Translations under genes and position numbers: made by a program
Part shown: positions 1 to 7,884 of the stretch, piece by piece
How positions within the stretch are numbered: position 1 is the first letter of the stretch
How the letters are laid out: each line of letters begins with the position of its first letter
Origin: Aeromonas fluvialis
Lineage (GTDB): Bacteria > Pseudomonadota > Gammaproteobacteria > Enterobacterales > Aeromonadaceae
Assembly (NCBI RefSeq): GCF_000819885.1
Contig: NZ_CDBO01000047.1
Location: 1-64,000 of the forward strand
Reading direction: 5' to 3'
Length of the DNA: 64,000 bases
The notes under the pieces: generated by a model
Told to the model about the DNA's origin: nothing
What the model saw: the letters and a program-made list of their open reading frames with translations, nothing else
Database searches by the model: none

Positions 1-13
1 ATTCACTATGCCA

Positions 14-829
14 CTACACGGTGAGCTCAGGCATCCAAGACTTGATGACAGGCAGAATTTGGTTGGCATCGAGTACACGACTGCTCAATAACAGCGCACC
101 GTCATCCAGGGTTTTGACAATCTCCTGCTCGGGCAGCAACGGGCGATGCTGAAAGTTGATGGCGATAGAGGCACTGGCTTTGAGTAGCACCTCAATCATG
201 CCGGAGCGCCAGAGTGTCGGATCGGTATCGATTTGCCGCTGAATAAGCGCATCACGGGTGAAGGTCTGTTGCGATAACTCAACCAGTGCGATGTTGCTCA
301 GCGGATAGGCTTGCAACCGCCCCTCGCTAACGCCGACCAAGTGCCAGGTGCCCTTGTAATTGACGAGCTGATAGGGGCTAAACAGTTGCTTGCGTTGGTC
401 TTTGGTGATGAGCCAGCATTGCAGATGGTGAGTCAGCGCCTGTTCTAATACCGGTATCTGGTGAATGAGTGAGTCAGCTGATTGACCATCGAACCCCTTG
501 ATGGCGAAGAGACTTGGATTGCCTCTGTCCAGCAGCTGACCCAGACGATGTTCACTGGCGCGGGGGAACAGGTCGGTGATGCCCAACTGCTCGGCCAGCT
601 TTCGCACCTTTCCGTCGTTCTTGTGATTGAGGAACCCAGGATCCAGCCAGTATTGCTGGCTGCGGTGCTCTATCGGTAAATAACTGAGGCGTTGATTGAA
701 ATCCCGCTGCAGGGTGCGCACGGTGACGTTGTACTCGGTTGCCAGATCACTCAGGTGTAGCTTCTCACCGCTGTAGAGGCGAGTGAGGAGCATACCGAGG
801 CGCTGAGCAATCTTGTCGTGTTCGTGCAT
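14..829 (-). CDS. WYL-domain transcriptional regulator
   Basis: 271-residue DNA-binding regulator. The first ~60 residues look like a DeoR/HTH_11-type winged helix (a segment LATEYNVTVRTLQRDF typical of the recognition helix region), and residues ~145-190 form a WYL-like domain (FSPYQLVNYKGTWHLVG, then LSNI), the module thought to sense nucleic-acid or nucleotide ligands in phage-defence and island regulators. ATG start near a run of A/G bases. It lies downstream of the integrase and on the same strand, in the mobile island. A perfect 11-bp inverted repeat sits 22 bp upstream of its start and could be its own operator. Seen: the helix-turn-helix and WYL-like segments. Inferred: role as island regulator. 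The regulated genes are unknown. Confidence 0.8.
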   Translation of the reverse strand: MHEHDKIAQRLGMLLTRLYSGEKLHLSDLATEYNVTVRTLQRDFNQRLSYLPIEHRSQQYWLDPGFLNHKNDGKVRKLAEQLGITDLFPRASEHRLGQLLDRGNPSLFAIKGFDGQSADSLIHQIPVLEQALTHHLQCWLITKDQRKQLFSPYQLVNYKGTWHLVGVSEGRLQAYPLSNIALVELSQQTFTRDALIQRQIDTDPTLWRSGMIEVLLKASASIAINFQHRPLLPEQEIVKTLDDGALLLSSRVLDANQILPVIKSWMPELTV

Positions 830-850
830 ACCATCACAGAAGGGGAATAA

Positions 851-886
851 CCGTGTCGCGGATTATCCAAACAGGCCGCGACACGG
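851..886. promoter_or_regulatory. Inverted repeat upstream of the WYL regulator
   Basis: Perfect 11-bp arms CCGTGTCGCGG and CCGCGACACGG flank a 14-bp spacer. The element starts 22 bp upstream of the regulator's ATG and has no U-tract, so an operator for autoregulation is more likely than a terminator. This is inference from position and symmetry. Confidence 0.45.
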
Positions 887-1079
887 CGTGACGAATTGGA
901 TGGCAGGCAGTTTTTCGCAAAACCCATCATCGGCGATGGGCTTTTGTCATCAGGTGAGGGGTTTTGTTATCAACCGGCGAGAAGCGGTTGAGAAGGCTCA
1001 TAAGCCCCGACAGATTTTGTGTAGGGGTTTATCGGGAGGGTCGCTGAAAACAGATCATTGGGCTGCTAAACAGCGATAT

Positions 1080-1107
1080 CGGTATCTCACCACTGGATGA
1101 GATACCG
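1080..1107 (-). terminator. Hairpin downstream of the integrase gene
   Basis: Arms CGGTATCTCA and TGAGATACCG (10 bp, 8-nt loop) lie just past the integrase stop codon. There is no strong U-run, so it is a probable but unproven 3' end stabiliser or terminator. Confidence 0.4.
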
Positions 1108-1113
1108 ACATAC

Positions 1114-2355
1114 CTAGCTGGCCTGAACCCACTCGCCCTCTTCGGGCTGTGGCAGCGGCTTGGATGGAACAGAGCTGGTCAGGGCATCATGGATGCAGTT
1201 GGCTATTTTCTGGCTGGTCTGCTGCATCCGGGTGTTATGCAGGTGAGCATAACGCAGTGATGTTTGACTGCTCCGGTGTCCGAGCTGGGATTGCACATCA
1301 AACAGGGTGCCGCCGTTGGAGACAATCAGTGCTGCGACCGAATGACGACAGGTGTGCAAGCAAACCCCCTCCTTATCTATACCGGCTCGCGCCAGCATCC
1401 GCTGAAAACCCTTGGTGGGATTCTGCAATGGCTGCCCTTGCCGCTTGCCGGGAAACAGGTAGGGATTTCCCTGTGTCACCGGTAAGTAGTTCAACAGTTC
1501 CACCGCCATATGGTTCAGGTGCAACACACGGCTATGGCCGTTCTTGGTGTGGGGAATGTATAGGGTCTTGTCCTCCTTGTTGTAGTGCTGCCATTTGGCC
1601 CTTGCCAGCTCGGCCCGGCGCAAGCCGGTGAGCAGCAACATCTTGACGTACTGACCGGTATAGAAACTCTCATGCTGATCGGCAGCCCGGAACAGGCGAC
1701 GGATTTCATCGGGGGTGAAGTAGCGTTCGCGCCGATTGTTCTCTCGCAGCAATGACACCAAGGCGGCGGGATTGTCCTTGATCAGTCCGGCACGGGCTGC
1801 CCAGGTCATGATGGCCTTGAGCAAAGCTAGGACGCGATTGCAGGTGGCCGGAGTGAGGCGCTTGAGCAACATCTGTTGCATGTTCTGGATGCGGGTAACG
1901 GTGATCTCTTCCGGGATCAGGTTGCCGAAGATTGGCCGTAGGTGATTACGGAAGCGATGTTCATCCGTCTTCCAACTGCGATTTCTCGATTGCAGATAGG
2001 GCAGATAGTCTTCCTGAAACAAATTGCTCAGGGTCTTCTGGTTGCGCTTGTCCTCCTTGGCCTGTTGCGGGTCAACGCCTTCGGCGATCTTGCGTTTGTA
2101 GTCGAGCGCGAGCTTACGAGCCGCGCTGACATCCAATGTGGGATAGTGCCCGAGGGCAATCGCCCGCTTGCGCCCATGTATTTGATAGCGCAGCAGGAAC
2201 TTGCGACGCCCCTCCCCTTTGCCAACCAGACAGCGCAGACCGGTCACATCGGTATCTGAATACTCCGCTTCGGTACTGCGAGCGTCATCGGGGTTAGGGG
2301 GCAGATCGGCAATCCGTCGATTGGTAAATTTAAATCGGGTGGGTGTTTCGTTCAT
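1114..2355 (-). CDS. Tyrosine site-specific integrase, P4-like (DUF4102 N-terminus)
   Basis: 413-residue tyrosine recombinase that would catalyse integration and excision of the island at an attachment site. The N-terminal part (RRIADLPPNP to LGHYPTLDVSAARKLA) is the arm-binding DUF4102-like domain of P4/prophage integrases, followed by a core-binding helical domain (~115-205). The catalytic set is visible: Arg ~246 in TGLRRAEL, HxxR at ~334-337 (HTCR), His ~360 in LGHRSS and Tyr ~369 in RYAHL. ATG at 2355 is chosen over an upstream start because GAGGAG lies 7 nt before it. It is not an integron IntI: it has the long N-terminal domain and I see no IntI-specific insertion. The reading frame appears intact, so the element may still be mobile. 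Confidence 0.92.
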   Translation of the reverse strand: MNETPTRFKFTNRRIADLPPNPDDARSTEAEYSDTDVTGLRCLVGKGEGRRKFLLRYQIHGRKRAIALGHYPTLDVSAARKLALDYKRKIAEGVDPQQAKEDKRNQKTLSNLFQEDYLPYLQSRNRSWKTDEHRFRNHLRPIFGNLIPEEITVTRIQNMQQMLLKRLTPATCNRVLALLKAIMTWAARAGLIKDNPAALVSLLRENNRRERYFTPDEIRRLFRAADQHESFYTGQYVKMLLLTGLRRAELARAKWQHYNKEDKTLYIPHTKNGHSRVLHLNHMAVELLNYLPVTQGNPYLFPGKRQGQPLQNPTKGFQRMLARAGIDKEGVCLHTCRHSVAALIVSNGGTLFDVQSQLGHRSSQTSLRYAHLHNTRMQQTSQKIANCIHDALTSSVPSKPLPQPEEGEWVQAS

Positions 2356-2571
2356 GGTTCGCTCCTCAACATATGAGCTGATTAGACACGGCATAGGCCC
2401 CCTTCACAGTGGAAAGGAGGTCCAATCCCCGTCTCTGGCTTGGCGATCAAAATGGTCGTTGCTCATCGCGCCTTGGCCTGACTGGCCCGGCACGATGACA
2501 ACGCGGGAAAGGTGAGTGAGCAGATGGCCGCCCCGGTCGCTACCCGGTCCGATCCCGTAAAAATGCTACCG

Positions 2572-2684
2572 AGCCCCGTGTCCGCCCCGCACGAACGGGG
2601 GGGAGCGGGGCTGGTTTTTCCCTTTGAGGGATTGAGCTTTTTCATCTCAACCCCGTGAATCCGCGAAATTTGCGGAAATAATGG
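2572..2684. repeat. GC-rich direct repeat, copy A (~113 bp)
   Basis: Begins GCCCCGTGTCCGCCCCGCAC, followed by an ACGGGG block, a GTTTTTCCCTT block, AACCCCGTG and a near-palindrome CCGCGAAATTTGCGG, ending with GG-rich sequence. The same order of blocks recurs in copy B, offset by 157 bp. Blocks diverge in between, so it is an old duplication or a selected repeated structure. Confidence 0.7.
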
Positions 2685-2728
2685 GTGAGTTAATGAATAG
2701 GTCGGGTTGCCCCGCAATGTCACGGCGG

Positions 2729-2841
2729 GCCCCGTGTCCGCCCCGCACAAACGGGGAGAAACGGGGCGCGTTTTTCCCTTGGAGAGACAGGGTAAATCGA
2801 CGCCAACCCCGTAACCCCGTGAAATTTGCGCAAGTAAGGGG
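2729..2841. repeat. GC-rich direct repeat, copy B (~113 bp)
   Basis: Same block order as copy A: GCCCCGTGTCCGCCCCGCAC, ACGGGG, GTTTTTCCCTT, ACCCCGTG, GAAATTTGCG. It stops just before the end of the DUF2787 gene. Shared 19-20 bp identity at the left edge makes chance very unlikely. Confidence 0.7.
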
Positions 2842-2845
2842 GGAA

Positions 2846-3280
2846 TTATCCAGTGGCTACCGTGATCGCATAGACACCCAGCGACAAGTAGGTGAGGAAA
2901 TTGCCCTCCCATAATTCATAGAACTCACCCAACTCAGACAACGGCACCACATGCGCATAGGCAACCAGCCCTTCCTGGCTTGAGAAGTCAAAATCGACCT
3001 CCTTAGCCAATTCGGCATAGTCACCCATGCCGACATAGGAGAAGTCCGTCATATAGACCAAGGACCATAGATTTCCTCGGCGTTGCAGACGGATTTCCAC
3101 CGGATGAAAGCCTCCACTCTCCGGGCCATAACCCGGATCACGGAAGTTCATCGTGACAGCACGGGCTTGGTGCCATGTGGGATGGTGCGTGTTCAGCAGG
3201 TCGGTCAGACATACGGCGAACCGGGGTGAAACCGGCAGGGGGAGCCCCTGCCAGTTCAGTGCTATGTCACGGTTGCTCAT
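2846..3280 (-). CDS. DUF2787 family protein
   Basis: 144 residues of unknown biochemical function. The segments YGPESGGFHPVEIRLQR, LVYMTDFSYVG and ELAKEVDFDF match my memory of the DUF2787 family, which is common in integrative elements of Vibrio, Shewanella and Aeromonas. The start overlaps the stop of the upstream gene by 4 nt (ATGA), so the two are translationally coupled. No catalytic motif or signal peptide is apparent. The assignment rests on motif recall rather than a search. Confidence 0.7.
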   Translation of the reverse strand: MSNRDIALNWQGLPLPVSPRFAVCLTDLLNTHHPTWHQARAVTMNFRDPGYGPESGGFHPVEIRLQRRGNLWSLVYMTDFSYVGMGDYAELAKEVDFDFSSQEGLVAYAHVVPLSELGEFYELWEGNFLTYLSLGVYAITVATG

Positions 3281-3903
3281 GGCTGGGTCTCCTGCCCGGC
3301 TACCGCGTCGCCGGTCTCGGATCCCGTGTCGGCCCCGGCCTGATCCATCTTGTCTGACAAACCGGCCTGGTCGTTGGCTGTTTCCAAAAACGGGGGCTCA
3401 TTGCCTTTCTCGATGGTTTTCTCATCGGTCGTGTCATCTTGGCCCTTCTGCCCCTTGGCTTTTCCCTTGCGAGCCTGTTTATCCATATTGGCCAGTTCAT
3501 CCAGCTGAGTTGACCAGTCGCTGAGCGAGAGACCGACCCGGTGGAACGGTGAGTTGGGCTCGGCGGCGGCCAACAATTTTTCAGCACGCAGGATGGCGGC
3601 GAGGAAACCGTGGTTATTGGCACTGCCTCGAACAAACAGCGCCTTGAGCGCTACCGATTTGAAGGGGGCATCCTTGAGAATGTCCAACAGTGCCAGGATG
3701 TCATCGAGCGATAACCAGTGCTTGCTGAACAGGCCACCCGTGTCGTTGGCAGTAATGCGAAGGGCGTAGCGACCTTCATCGTTCTTGCCCACGTCGTAGT
3801 GCAGCAAACCACTGGCCCGTGCGCTGATCTTTGGGGCCTTGGAGGATTTAATAACAGTCCAGACCGGAGCAGCCGACGCTGCCGGTTGTGTGGCTTTAGC
3901 CAT
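3277..3903 (-). CDS. Hypothetical island protein with acidic low-complexity tail
   Basis: 208 residues, not recognised. The N-terminal ~130 residues look folded (SKAPKISARASGLLHYDVGKN onward, with a helical SLDDILALLDILKDAP stretch). The last ~70 are charged and low in complexity (KQARKGKAKGQKGQDDTTDEKT), probably disordered. It sits second from last in a four-gene minus-strand block and overlaps the DUF2787 gene by 4 nt. The block layout suggests joint function in maintenance of the element, but there is no direct evidence. Confidence 0.7.
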   Translation of the reverse strand: MAKATQPAASAAPVWTVIKSSKAPKISARASGLLHYDVGKNDEGRYALRITANDTGGLFSKHWLSLDDILALLDILKDAPFKSVALKALFVRGSANNHGFLAAILRAEKLLAAAEPNSPFHRVGLSLSDWSTQLDELANMDKQARKGKAKGQKGQDDTTDEKTIEKGNEPPFLETANDQAGLSDKMDQAGADTGSETGDAVAGQETQP

Positions 3904-3925
3904 GATGAAATTCCTTCTGAAGGGA

Positions 3926-4228
3926 TTACTTGAAGAAGTCAGCCGCTTTGCTGCGATGACCTTGATGGATATGACTGCCTAACGAGGCAATGGCACCGCT
4001 GATGACACCCAGGTCATCGGTGAGCCCCACGCCGGGGATAAAGTCCGGTACGGCATCGACCGGACAGAGCAAATAGGCGAGTGCGCTGACCACGATGGTC
4101 TTGATCCACACAGGCGTCTGCTCGTCGGTCATCAACAGGTAGAGCAAGACGGCCTGCTCAACCAGCAGCTTCATGCCCTTGATGTGTTTGAGCTTGGCGA
4201 GTAGCGAGGAGCGGTTGATCTCGGTCAT
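3926..4228 (-). CDS. DUF1232 (YkvA-like) small membrane protein
   Basis: 100 residues. It carries the DUF1232 signature LLCPVDAVPDFIPGVGLTDD following a hydrophobic helix (TIVVSALAYLLCPVDA), and a first hydrophobic stretch LLVEQAVLLYLLM. Family function is unknown; members are small membrane proteins found in chromosomes and islands. ATG at 4228 is chosen because it overlaps the upstream stop as ATGA, giving coupling; the longer frame would begin with a Gly/Trp-rich sequence created by a short duplication in the neighbouring gene. Confidence 0.8.
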   Translation of the reverse strand: MTEINRSSLLAKLKHIKGMKLLVEQAVLLYLLMTDEQTPVWIKTIVVSALAYLLCPVDAVPDFIPGVGLTDDLGVISGAIASLGSHIHQGHRSKAADFFK

Positions 4229-4785
4229 GCGGCCCACTCCCCATCCCACTCCCCATCCCAATCTGACGCCAGCGCCAGACTGACCACGCCATCGCAGATA
4301 TCCAAGACCGGACCAGAGTTCCGGGCGGTGACGTTGAGCAACTTGAACACCGGATGGTCTTTATCGTGCAGCGCCACTTGTGTGCCCTCCAGAGCGATCC
4401 AGCGCTCCGGTAACGGCAACCAGTAAACGGCCTGCTCGGCGCTATCCGTGGTGAAGCTGCTGTCACCCATGTCCCAGATCTCTTCAAAGACACCGTTATC
4501 CAGGTCGTGAGTGGCCTGACCGGAAAAGCGGGCAATCGACAGCACCAACTGCCCTATCTGAGTCGAGGGCAGTTGGTGCAAGGTATAGGTATTGGTGTGA
4601 CTGAAGATGGCAACCAATACCGGCAGACCGGTCATTGGCAACGATTCCGGTACATAACGACCGTGGATACGGATGGCTTTGACCAGTTGATGATGGCGCA
4701 GCAGTGCCCGCGACAGGGTATCCAGATAATCCTGTGTCGCGTTTTTACCTTCGCCAATGGCATCGAACAATGAAAGTTCAGACAT
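4225..4785 (-). CDS. Hypothetical island protein
   Basis: 186 residues, not recognised, first gene of the minus-strand block. It begins MSELSLFDAIGEGKNATQDYL and looks soluble. ATG at 4785 has AGGAG 7 nt upstream, which decides against the longer frame. The C-terminus holds a duplicated WDGE (SDWDGEWDGEWAA) produced by a 12-bp tandem duplication near 4236-4260, a possible slippage site that leaves the frame intact. Confidence 0.7.
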   Translation of the reverse strand: MSELSLFDAIGEGKNATQDYLDTLSRALLRHHQLVKAIRIHGRYVPESLPMTGLPVLVAIFSHTNTYTLHQLPSTQIGQLVLSIARFSGQATHDLDNGVFEEIWDMGDSSFTTDSAEQAVYWLPLPERWIALEGTQVALHDKDHPVFKLLNVTARNSGPVLDICDGVVSLALASDWDGEWDGEWAA

Positions 4786-5323
4786 GGATGTTCTCCTTGG
4801 ATGTTCCCGGACCGGAATGGTCATGGGTTATCCAGGGATTCATATATGTTTGAGGATTGGGCTTTTACGGGAATGGGAGAGCAGGAAATCAGGATGACCA
4901 GCAATTGATAGCGGATGAGCGGTGATTTTGAAAAAGGCCATGCAGGGAAAGTGAGGGCTTCCCGCGTGTTGATGCTGTCCATCACCCTCTAATGCGGATT
5001 AGTTTGTTGATCTTGCTCAGAAAACTACAATTCCCCTCTTTTGTGTCATCTATCTGAAGCGCTAGGATAATCGTTTGGAACTGCCTCTCCTGAATCACCC
5101 ATGAGCCAGGCTGGAGAAACGCCCTAGGTAAAAAACAGCAGACTGAAGGTTGTAATTCAGGGGCGGTAGCTTAGGCACAACTCGGGAGCCATGCGACCAC
5201 GTTAGGAGGCAGCGATTATCCCAGTGGACTGACTTGTCAGCTGTTTTTTTTATACAGTGGTAGTGATAGCGCAAATATAGGGGGGCAAACGAATGCGTTT
5301 GAGCGTCAGAGGTAGACTGGTAA

Positions 5324-5332
5324 TGCTATGAT
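5324..5332 (+). promoter_or_regulatory. Candidate extended -10 promoter ahead of the cassette array
   Basis: TGCTATGAT has the extended -10 form TGnTATnaT, about 110 bp before the first cassette gene and pointing into the array. No good -35 is seen. It could serve as a common array promoter in the way Pc does in integrons; this is inference. Confidence 0.35.
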
Positions 5333-5379
5333 TTAATTTTGATTTTCGCTTGGCGGTGATGAAAATGGGGCGGAGTTAT

Positions 5380-5417
5380 ATGGAAGGCTCTGTTAACGGA
5401 TTAGTACCGCCTTCCAT
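5380..5417. repeat. 9-bp inverted repeat at the left edge of the array
   Basis: ATGGAAGGC and GCCTTCCAT are separated by 20 nt containing GTTAACGGATTAG. It directly precedes the junction sequence TAATCACTGTTAGAG, so it may be part of a recombination site (attI-like or a decayed attC). Confidence 0.45.
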
Positions 5418-5441
5418 CTAATCACTGTTAGAGATTACAAG

Positions 5442-5984
5442 ATGTCCCTTGCCAAAACCGCATTCGAGCACGGAATAAAAGACGCCGAAGAACTCCTTGC
5501 TCACTTTGACGCCATGAACGCAAATCCTCCGCCACCAAACGCCGAAGTCTTGAAGCGCGCGGGGCTGGTCATGGCACTAACGGCATGGGAAACATACGTA
5601 GAAGACCGAGTAACAGAAGGTGTCCAAAAGCGCCTTGCTGCTGTCGCCGGTAGCTATGTCGGAAATTTCATCCTGAAAAAACTGCAGGTTGAGCTAAAGC
5701 AGTTCCACAACCCAACCTCGGACAAAACCAAAAAACTATTTGTCGACTATCTCGACATTGATGTAACCCAGGGTTGGAACTGGGCAAACCATGAGCCAGA
5801 AAAGGCCAAGGCAGCACTGAATCAATGGATTTCAAAGCGTGGCGATGCAGTGCATCGCTCCAAGCCATTGAGTAACGGCTCGCCTGCGGCTCACTTAATC
5901 AAGCGCGATGAGCTAGAAAAGGTAATTCGTTTCATCAAAGACCTAGTCAAAGCCACCGACGCGCACTTGGAGTGTAACCTCTAA
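5442..5984 (+). CDS. HEPN-domain protein (RiboL-PSP-HEPN-like), cassette gene
   Basis: 180 residues, helical. The Rx4H motif RGDAVH at ~139-144, with a preceding conserved-looking AWETYVEDRV helix (~45-55), matches my recollection of the RiboL-PSP-HEPN group. HEPN proteins of this kind are usually metal-independent RNases in toxin-antitoxin, abortive infection or RNA-repair systems. It is the first plus-strand cassette gene; the stop codon TAA lies inside the following attC site, typical of cassette genes. No antitoxin-like partner is adjacent in the same cassette. RNase activity is inference from the motif. Confidence 0.7.
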   Translation: MSLAKTAFEHGIKDAEELLAHFDAMNANPPPPNAEVLKRAGLVMALTAWETYVEDRVTEGVQKRLAAVAGSYVGNFILKKLQVELKQFHNPTSDKTKKLFVDYLDIDVTQGWNWANHEPEKAKAALNQWISKRGDAVHRSKPLSNGSPAAHLIKRDELEKVIRFIKDLVKATDAHLECNL

Positions 5985-6067
5985 CAATGCGCTCAACTGT
6001 CGCTCACTCCGTTCGCTGGACTCGCAAAAGCTGCGCTTTTGCTCGCCCGTTAGCTTAATCGTTATGC
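5979..6067 (+). repeat. attC-like site 1
   Basis: Begins CTCTAAC (R'' box, holding the stop codon of the HEPN gene) and ends GTTATGC (R' box). L-type boxes GCGCTCAAC and GTTAGCTTAA pair imperfectly, and there is an internal hairpin GCAAAAGC/GCTTTTGC. About 89 bp. The order and imperfect symmetry are those of an integron attC. Confidence 0.75.
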
Positions 6068-6083
6068 ACTAGGAGCAAAGCTC

Positions 6084-6821
6084 GTGCCGTATGAACCAAC
6101 ACTTAAAGGCAATCCTCAGCAACTAACCGTTGAGCAACACTTTCATACGGCCCACGCCATCAGCAAGTTCTATAATGAAGCAGAAAAGGTTCAGGTTAAA
6201 TTCATCGCCACCCAAGAAGTAGTTGAGCGGCATAAGCGAGCCAAAATTTTTTGCACAAAAAGAACATGGGATGAAAGAGCTGAAAAAGGCTACATGGCAG
6301 CCATAGAAAAAGAATTCCATAATCAAATAGACAATATCAGCGACTACTCCTCCAGGTGCCACGAGTCGATTTCACGATACTTTTTATTGTGGCGCTTACG
6401 CTTCGCTTATCACACCAGCCCAAACCAGGATATTGTACTGAACGGCATTACCGGGTCTGGTATAGAAAAAGAGCAAGAAGAGATTCTAGAAAGCAAATGG
6501 GGCATGTTCACCCGCGAAAATGGAGTAGTCCCATCTCGCTTCAGTGCATCCTTACAAATACAGATAGAGCTAGATCGCGCTTGGGAAGCATATAGTAGCT
6601 TGAAATGGGGGCTGCTTGAGGCGAGTGATGGTGAGTTCTTAGTCGCTGATGGCTACGATGACCTTACGTTTATGCCCATAGCTCCTAATCTTGCATTTGC
6701 TGCTAGCGTTGAAGACCAAAAAATATCTAAAGGAAAGGTTTTCGAGCTTAATAATTGCTCGTTAGCCAAAGCAACCGAATATGTCTTTGCTCGGGATTTC
6801 TCGGCGTGTCCTATTGCATAA
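6084..6821 (+). CDS. DUF4238-like protein, cassette gene
   Basis: 245 residues. The N-terminal HFHTAHAISKFYNEAEKVQV and the later pairs FLLWRLR (~110) and FLVADGYDDLTFMPIAPNLAF (~195-215) recall DUF4238, a family of uncertain function often found in defence islands. The match is by memory and moderate. GTG start with AGGAG 9 nt upstream. It follows attC site 1 directly, and the gap to the next gene is only 28 bp with an 18-bp remnant instead of a full attC, so it may share one cassette with the PIN-like gene. Confidence 0.6.
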   Translation: MPYEPTLKGNPQQLTVEQHFHTAHAISKFYNEAEKVQVKFIATQEVVERHKRAKIFCTKRTWDERAEKGYMAAIEKEFHNQIDNISDYSSRCHESISRYFLLWRLRFAYHTSPNQDIVLNGITGSGIEKEQEEILESKWGMFTRENGVVPSRFSASLQIQIELDRAWEAYSSLKWGLLEASDGEFLVADGYDDLTFMPIAPNLAFAASVEDQKISKGKVFELNNCSLAKATEYVFARDFSACPIA

Positions 6822-6833
6822 TCACTGTTATAC
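6816..6833 (+). repeat. Truncated recombination-site remnant between two cassette genes
   Basis: GCATAATCACTGTTATAC has the outer R''- and R'-like ends of the other sites (compare GCATAAC and GTTATAC) but almost no interior. The 12-mer TAATCACTGTTA is identical to 5419-5430 at the left edge of the array. It overlaps the stop codon of the upstream gene. Confidence 0.5.
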
Positions 6834-6849
6834 ATCATAGAGGTATTGA

Positions 6850-7884
6850 GTGAGAACTCCGAATAAAAATTATGATGGAAAGCCAACAGCATATTTAGAC
6901 CACAACATTCTTGATATATTTGTAAAAAATAGAGATTTGCCATTCGCATCTGAGTTGAGAGAGAAATATCAAATTATTTATTCAGATGAAACGCTCAAGG
7001 AAATCAAAAGAACAGGAGATAGTGGCTCAAAATTTCTTGAGGTTCTTGAATGCTTGGAGGCGATGCACCTTCGAATATTCATCACTGAGAGTTTTAAAAT
7101 AACTGATAAAGCCATATTAAAAGAATCAAACCCGTTCGATGCATTTGAAGATTACTGCAAAAACATTGAGCCAGTTTATGAAGCGATGGAAAAAGCCACG
7201 GCACAATCATTGCTTAAATTCTATGGCGGCCGAGCAGGAAGCGACTTTGATGACATCAACAGAGAGCAAATAGATTCATTCAGTCACTTAATGAACTATA
7301 TTTCAGACCAGGTTGACGAGATAAAAGATTTAGTTCCTGGGATAGAAGCCGCAGTCTCTGCCCATACAAAAGAAATGCAAAACAGCTTCAACGAGGCCCT
7401 TGCCCAATCAACAGCGGAGCTACGTAAACACATAGAAGATGAATTAAATTATTCTGGCGTTCAGACATACCGCAACCATATGAATATCGGGCCAGTGCAG
7501 CTGAATAACATTGAACCGCCAAGCGTAATAGAGCAAATATGGAGCGCCTATAAAACCCTTGATAGCTACAGGGAAAATAATTACTCAATAGAGCAGTTTT
7601 TAGGCATATCAAAAAACCCAATTTACAACAGAGAAATGCATTTGCACGAAAAGGTAACATCTGTATACAACGTATTAAATGTTATCGGCTACTACCCAGA
7701 TTCCAAAATGAAGCATGACAGAAGATTCACTGCCGCAATGAGTGATGCAGGGCACGCCGCTATAGCTTCGTTTTCAGATTTTCTATTCTCTCGGGATTCC
7801 GCCTTCATACATAAAACTAGAGCTGCGTATGAATATCTCAACGTCAAAACCCAAGTCATCGAAGTAATCGTCAATGACGTATAA
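6850..7884 (+). CDS. PIN-like domain protein, cassette gene
   Basis: 344 residues, not confidently recognised. The N-terminus TAYLDHNILDIF followed by IIYSDETLKEIKR (~12-60) resembles the first acidic residue and strand-helix pattern of PIN nuclease folds; the rest is helical with a coiled-coil-like middle (~120-200). PIN proteins are usually metal-dependent RNases acting as toxins or RNA-processing enzymes. GTG start with GAGG 6 nt upstream. It is AT-rich compared with the core genome, as are its neighbours. It ends within attC site 3. The function is inference; alternatives are a non-catalytic PIN-like sensor. Confidence 0.6.
   Translation: MRTPNKNYDGKPTAYLDHNILDIFVKNRDLPFASELREKYQIIYSDETLKEIKRTGDSGSKFLEVLECLEAMHLRIFITESFKITDKAILKESNPFDAFEDYCKNIEPVYEAMEKATAQSLLKFYGGRAGSDFDDINREQIDSFSHLMNYISDQVDEIKDLVPGIEAAVSAHTKEMQNSFNEALAQSTAELRKHIEDELNYSGVQTYRNHMNIGPVQLNNIEPPSVIEQIWSAYKTLDSYRENNYSIEQFLGISKNPIYNREMHLHEKVTSVYNVLNVIGYYPDSKMKHDRRFTAAMSDAGHAAIASFSDFLFSRDSAFIHKTRAAYEYLNVKTQVIEVIVNDV

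Larger units (their letters stand above)
2356..2845. other. 490-bp GC-rich non-coding region upstream of the integrase
   Basis: No convincing gene. It contains two imperfect direct copies of a ~113-bp GC-rich unit (listed separately) and the integrase ribosome-binding site. The many CCCC/GGGG blocks can pair, so a structured RNA, integrase arm-binding sites or the attachment-site region of the element are all possible. Confidence 0.5.
4786..5441. other. 656-bp region between the island block and the first cassette
   Basis: I find no gene and no recognisable integron integrase remnant here. It holds an extended -10 promoter candidate near 5324-5332, a 9-bp inverted repeat at 5380-5417 and the left junction of the cassette array at about 5418-5433. 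A T8 run follows a weak CTGAC/GTCAG stem near 5229-5250. Confidence 0.5.
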
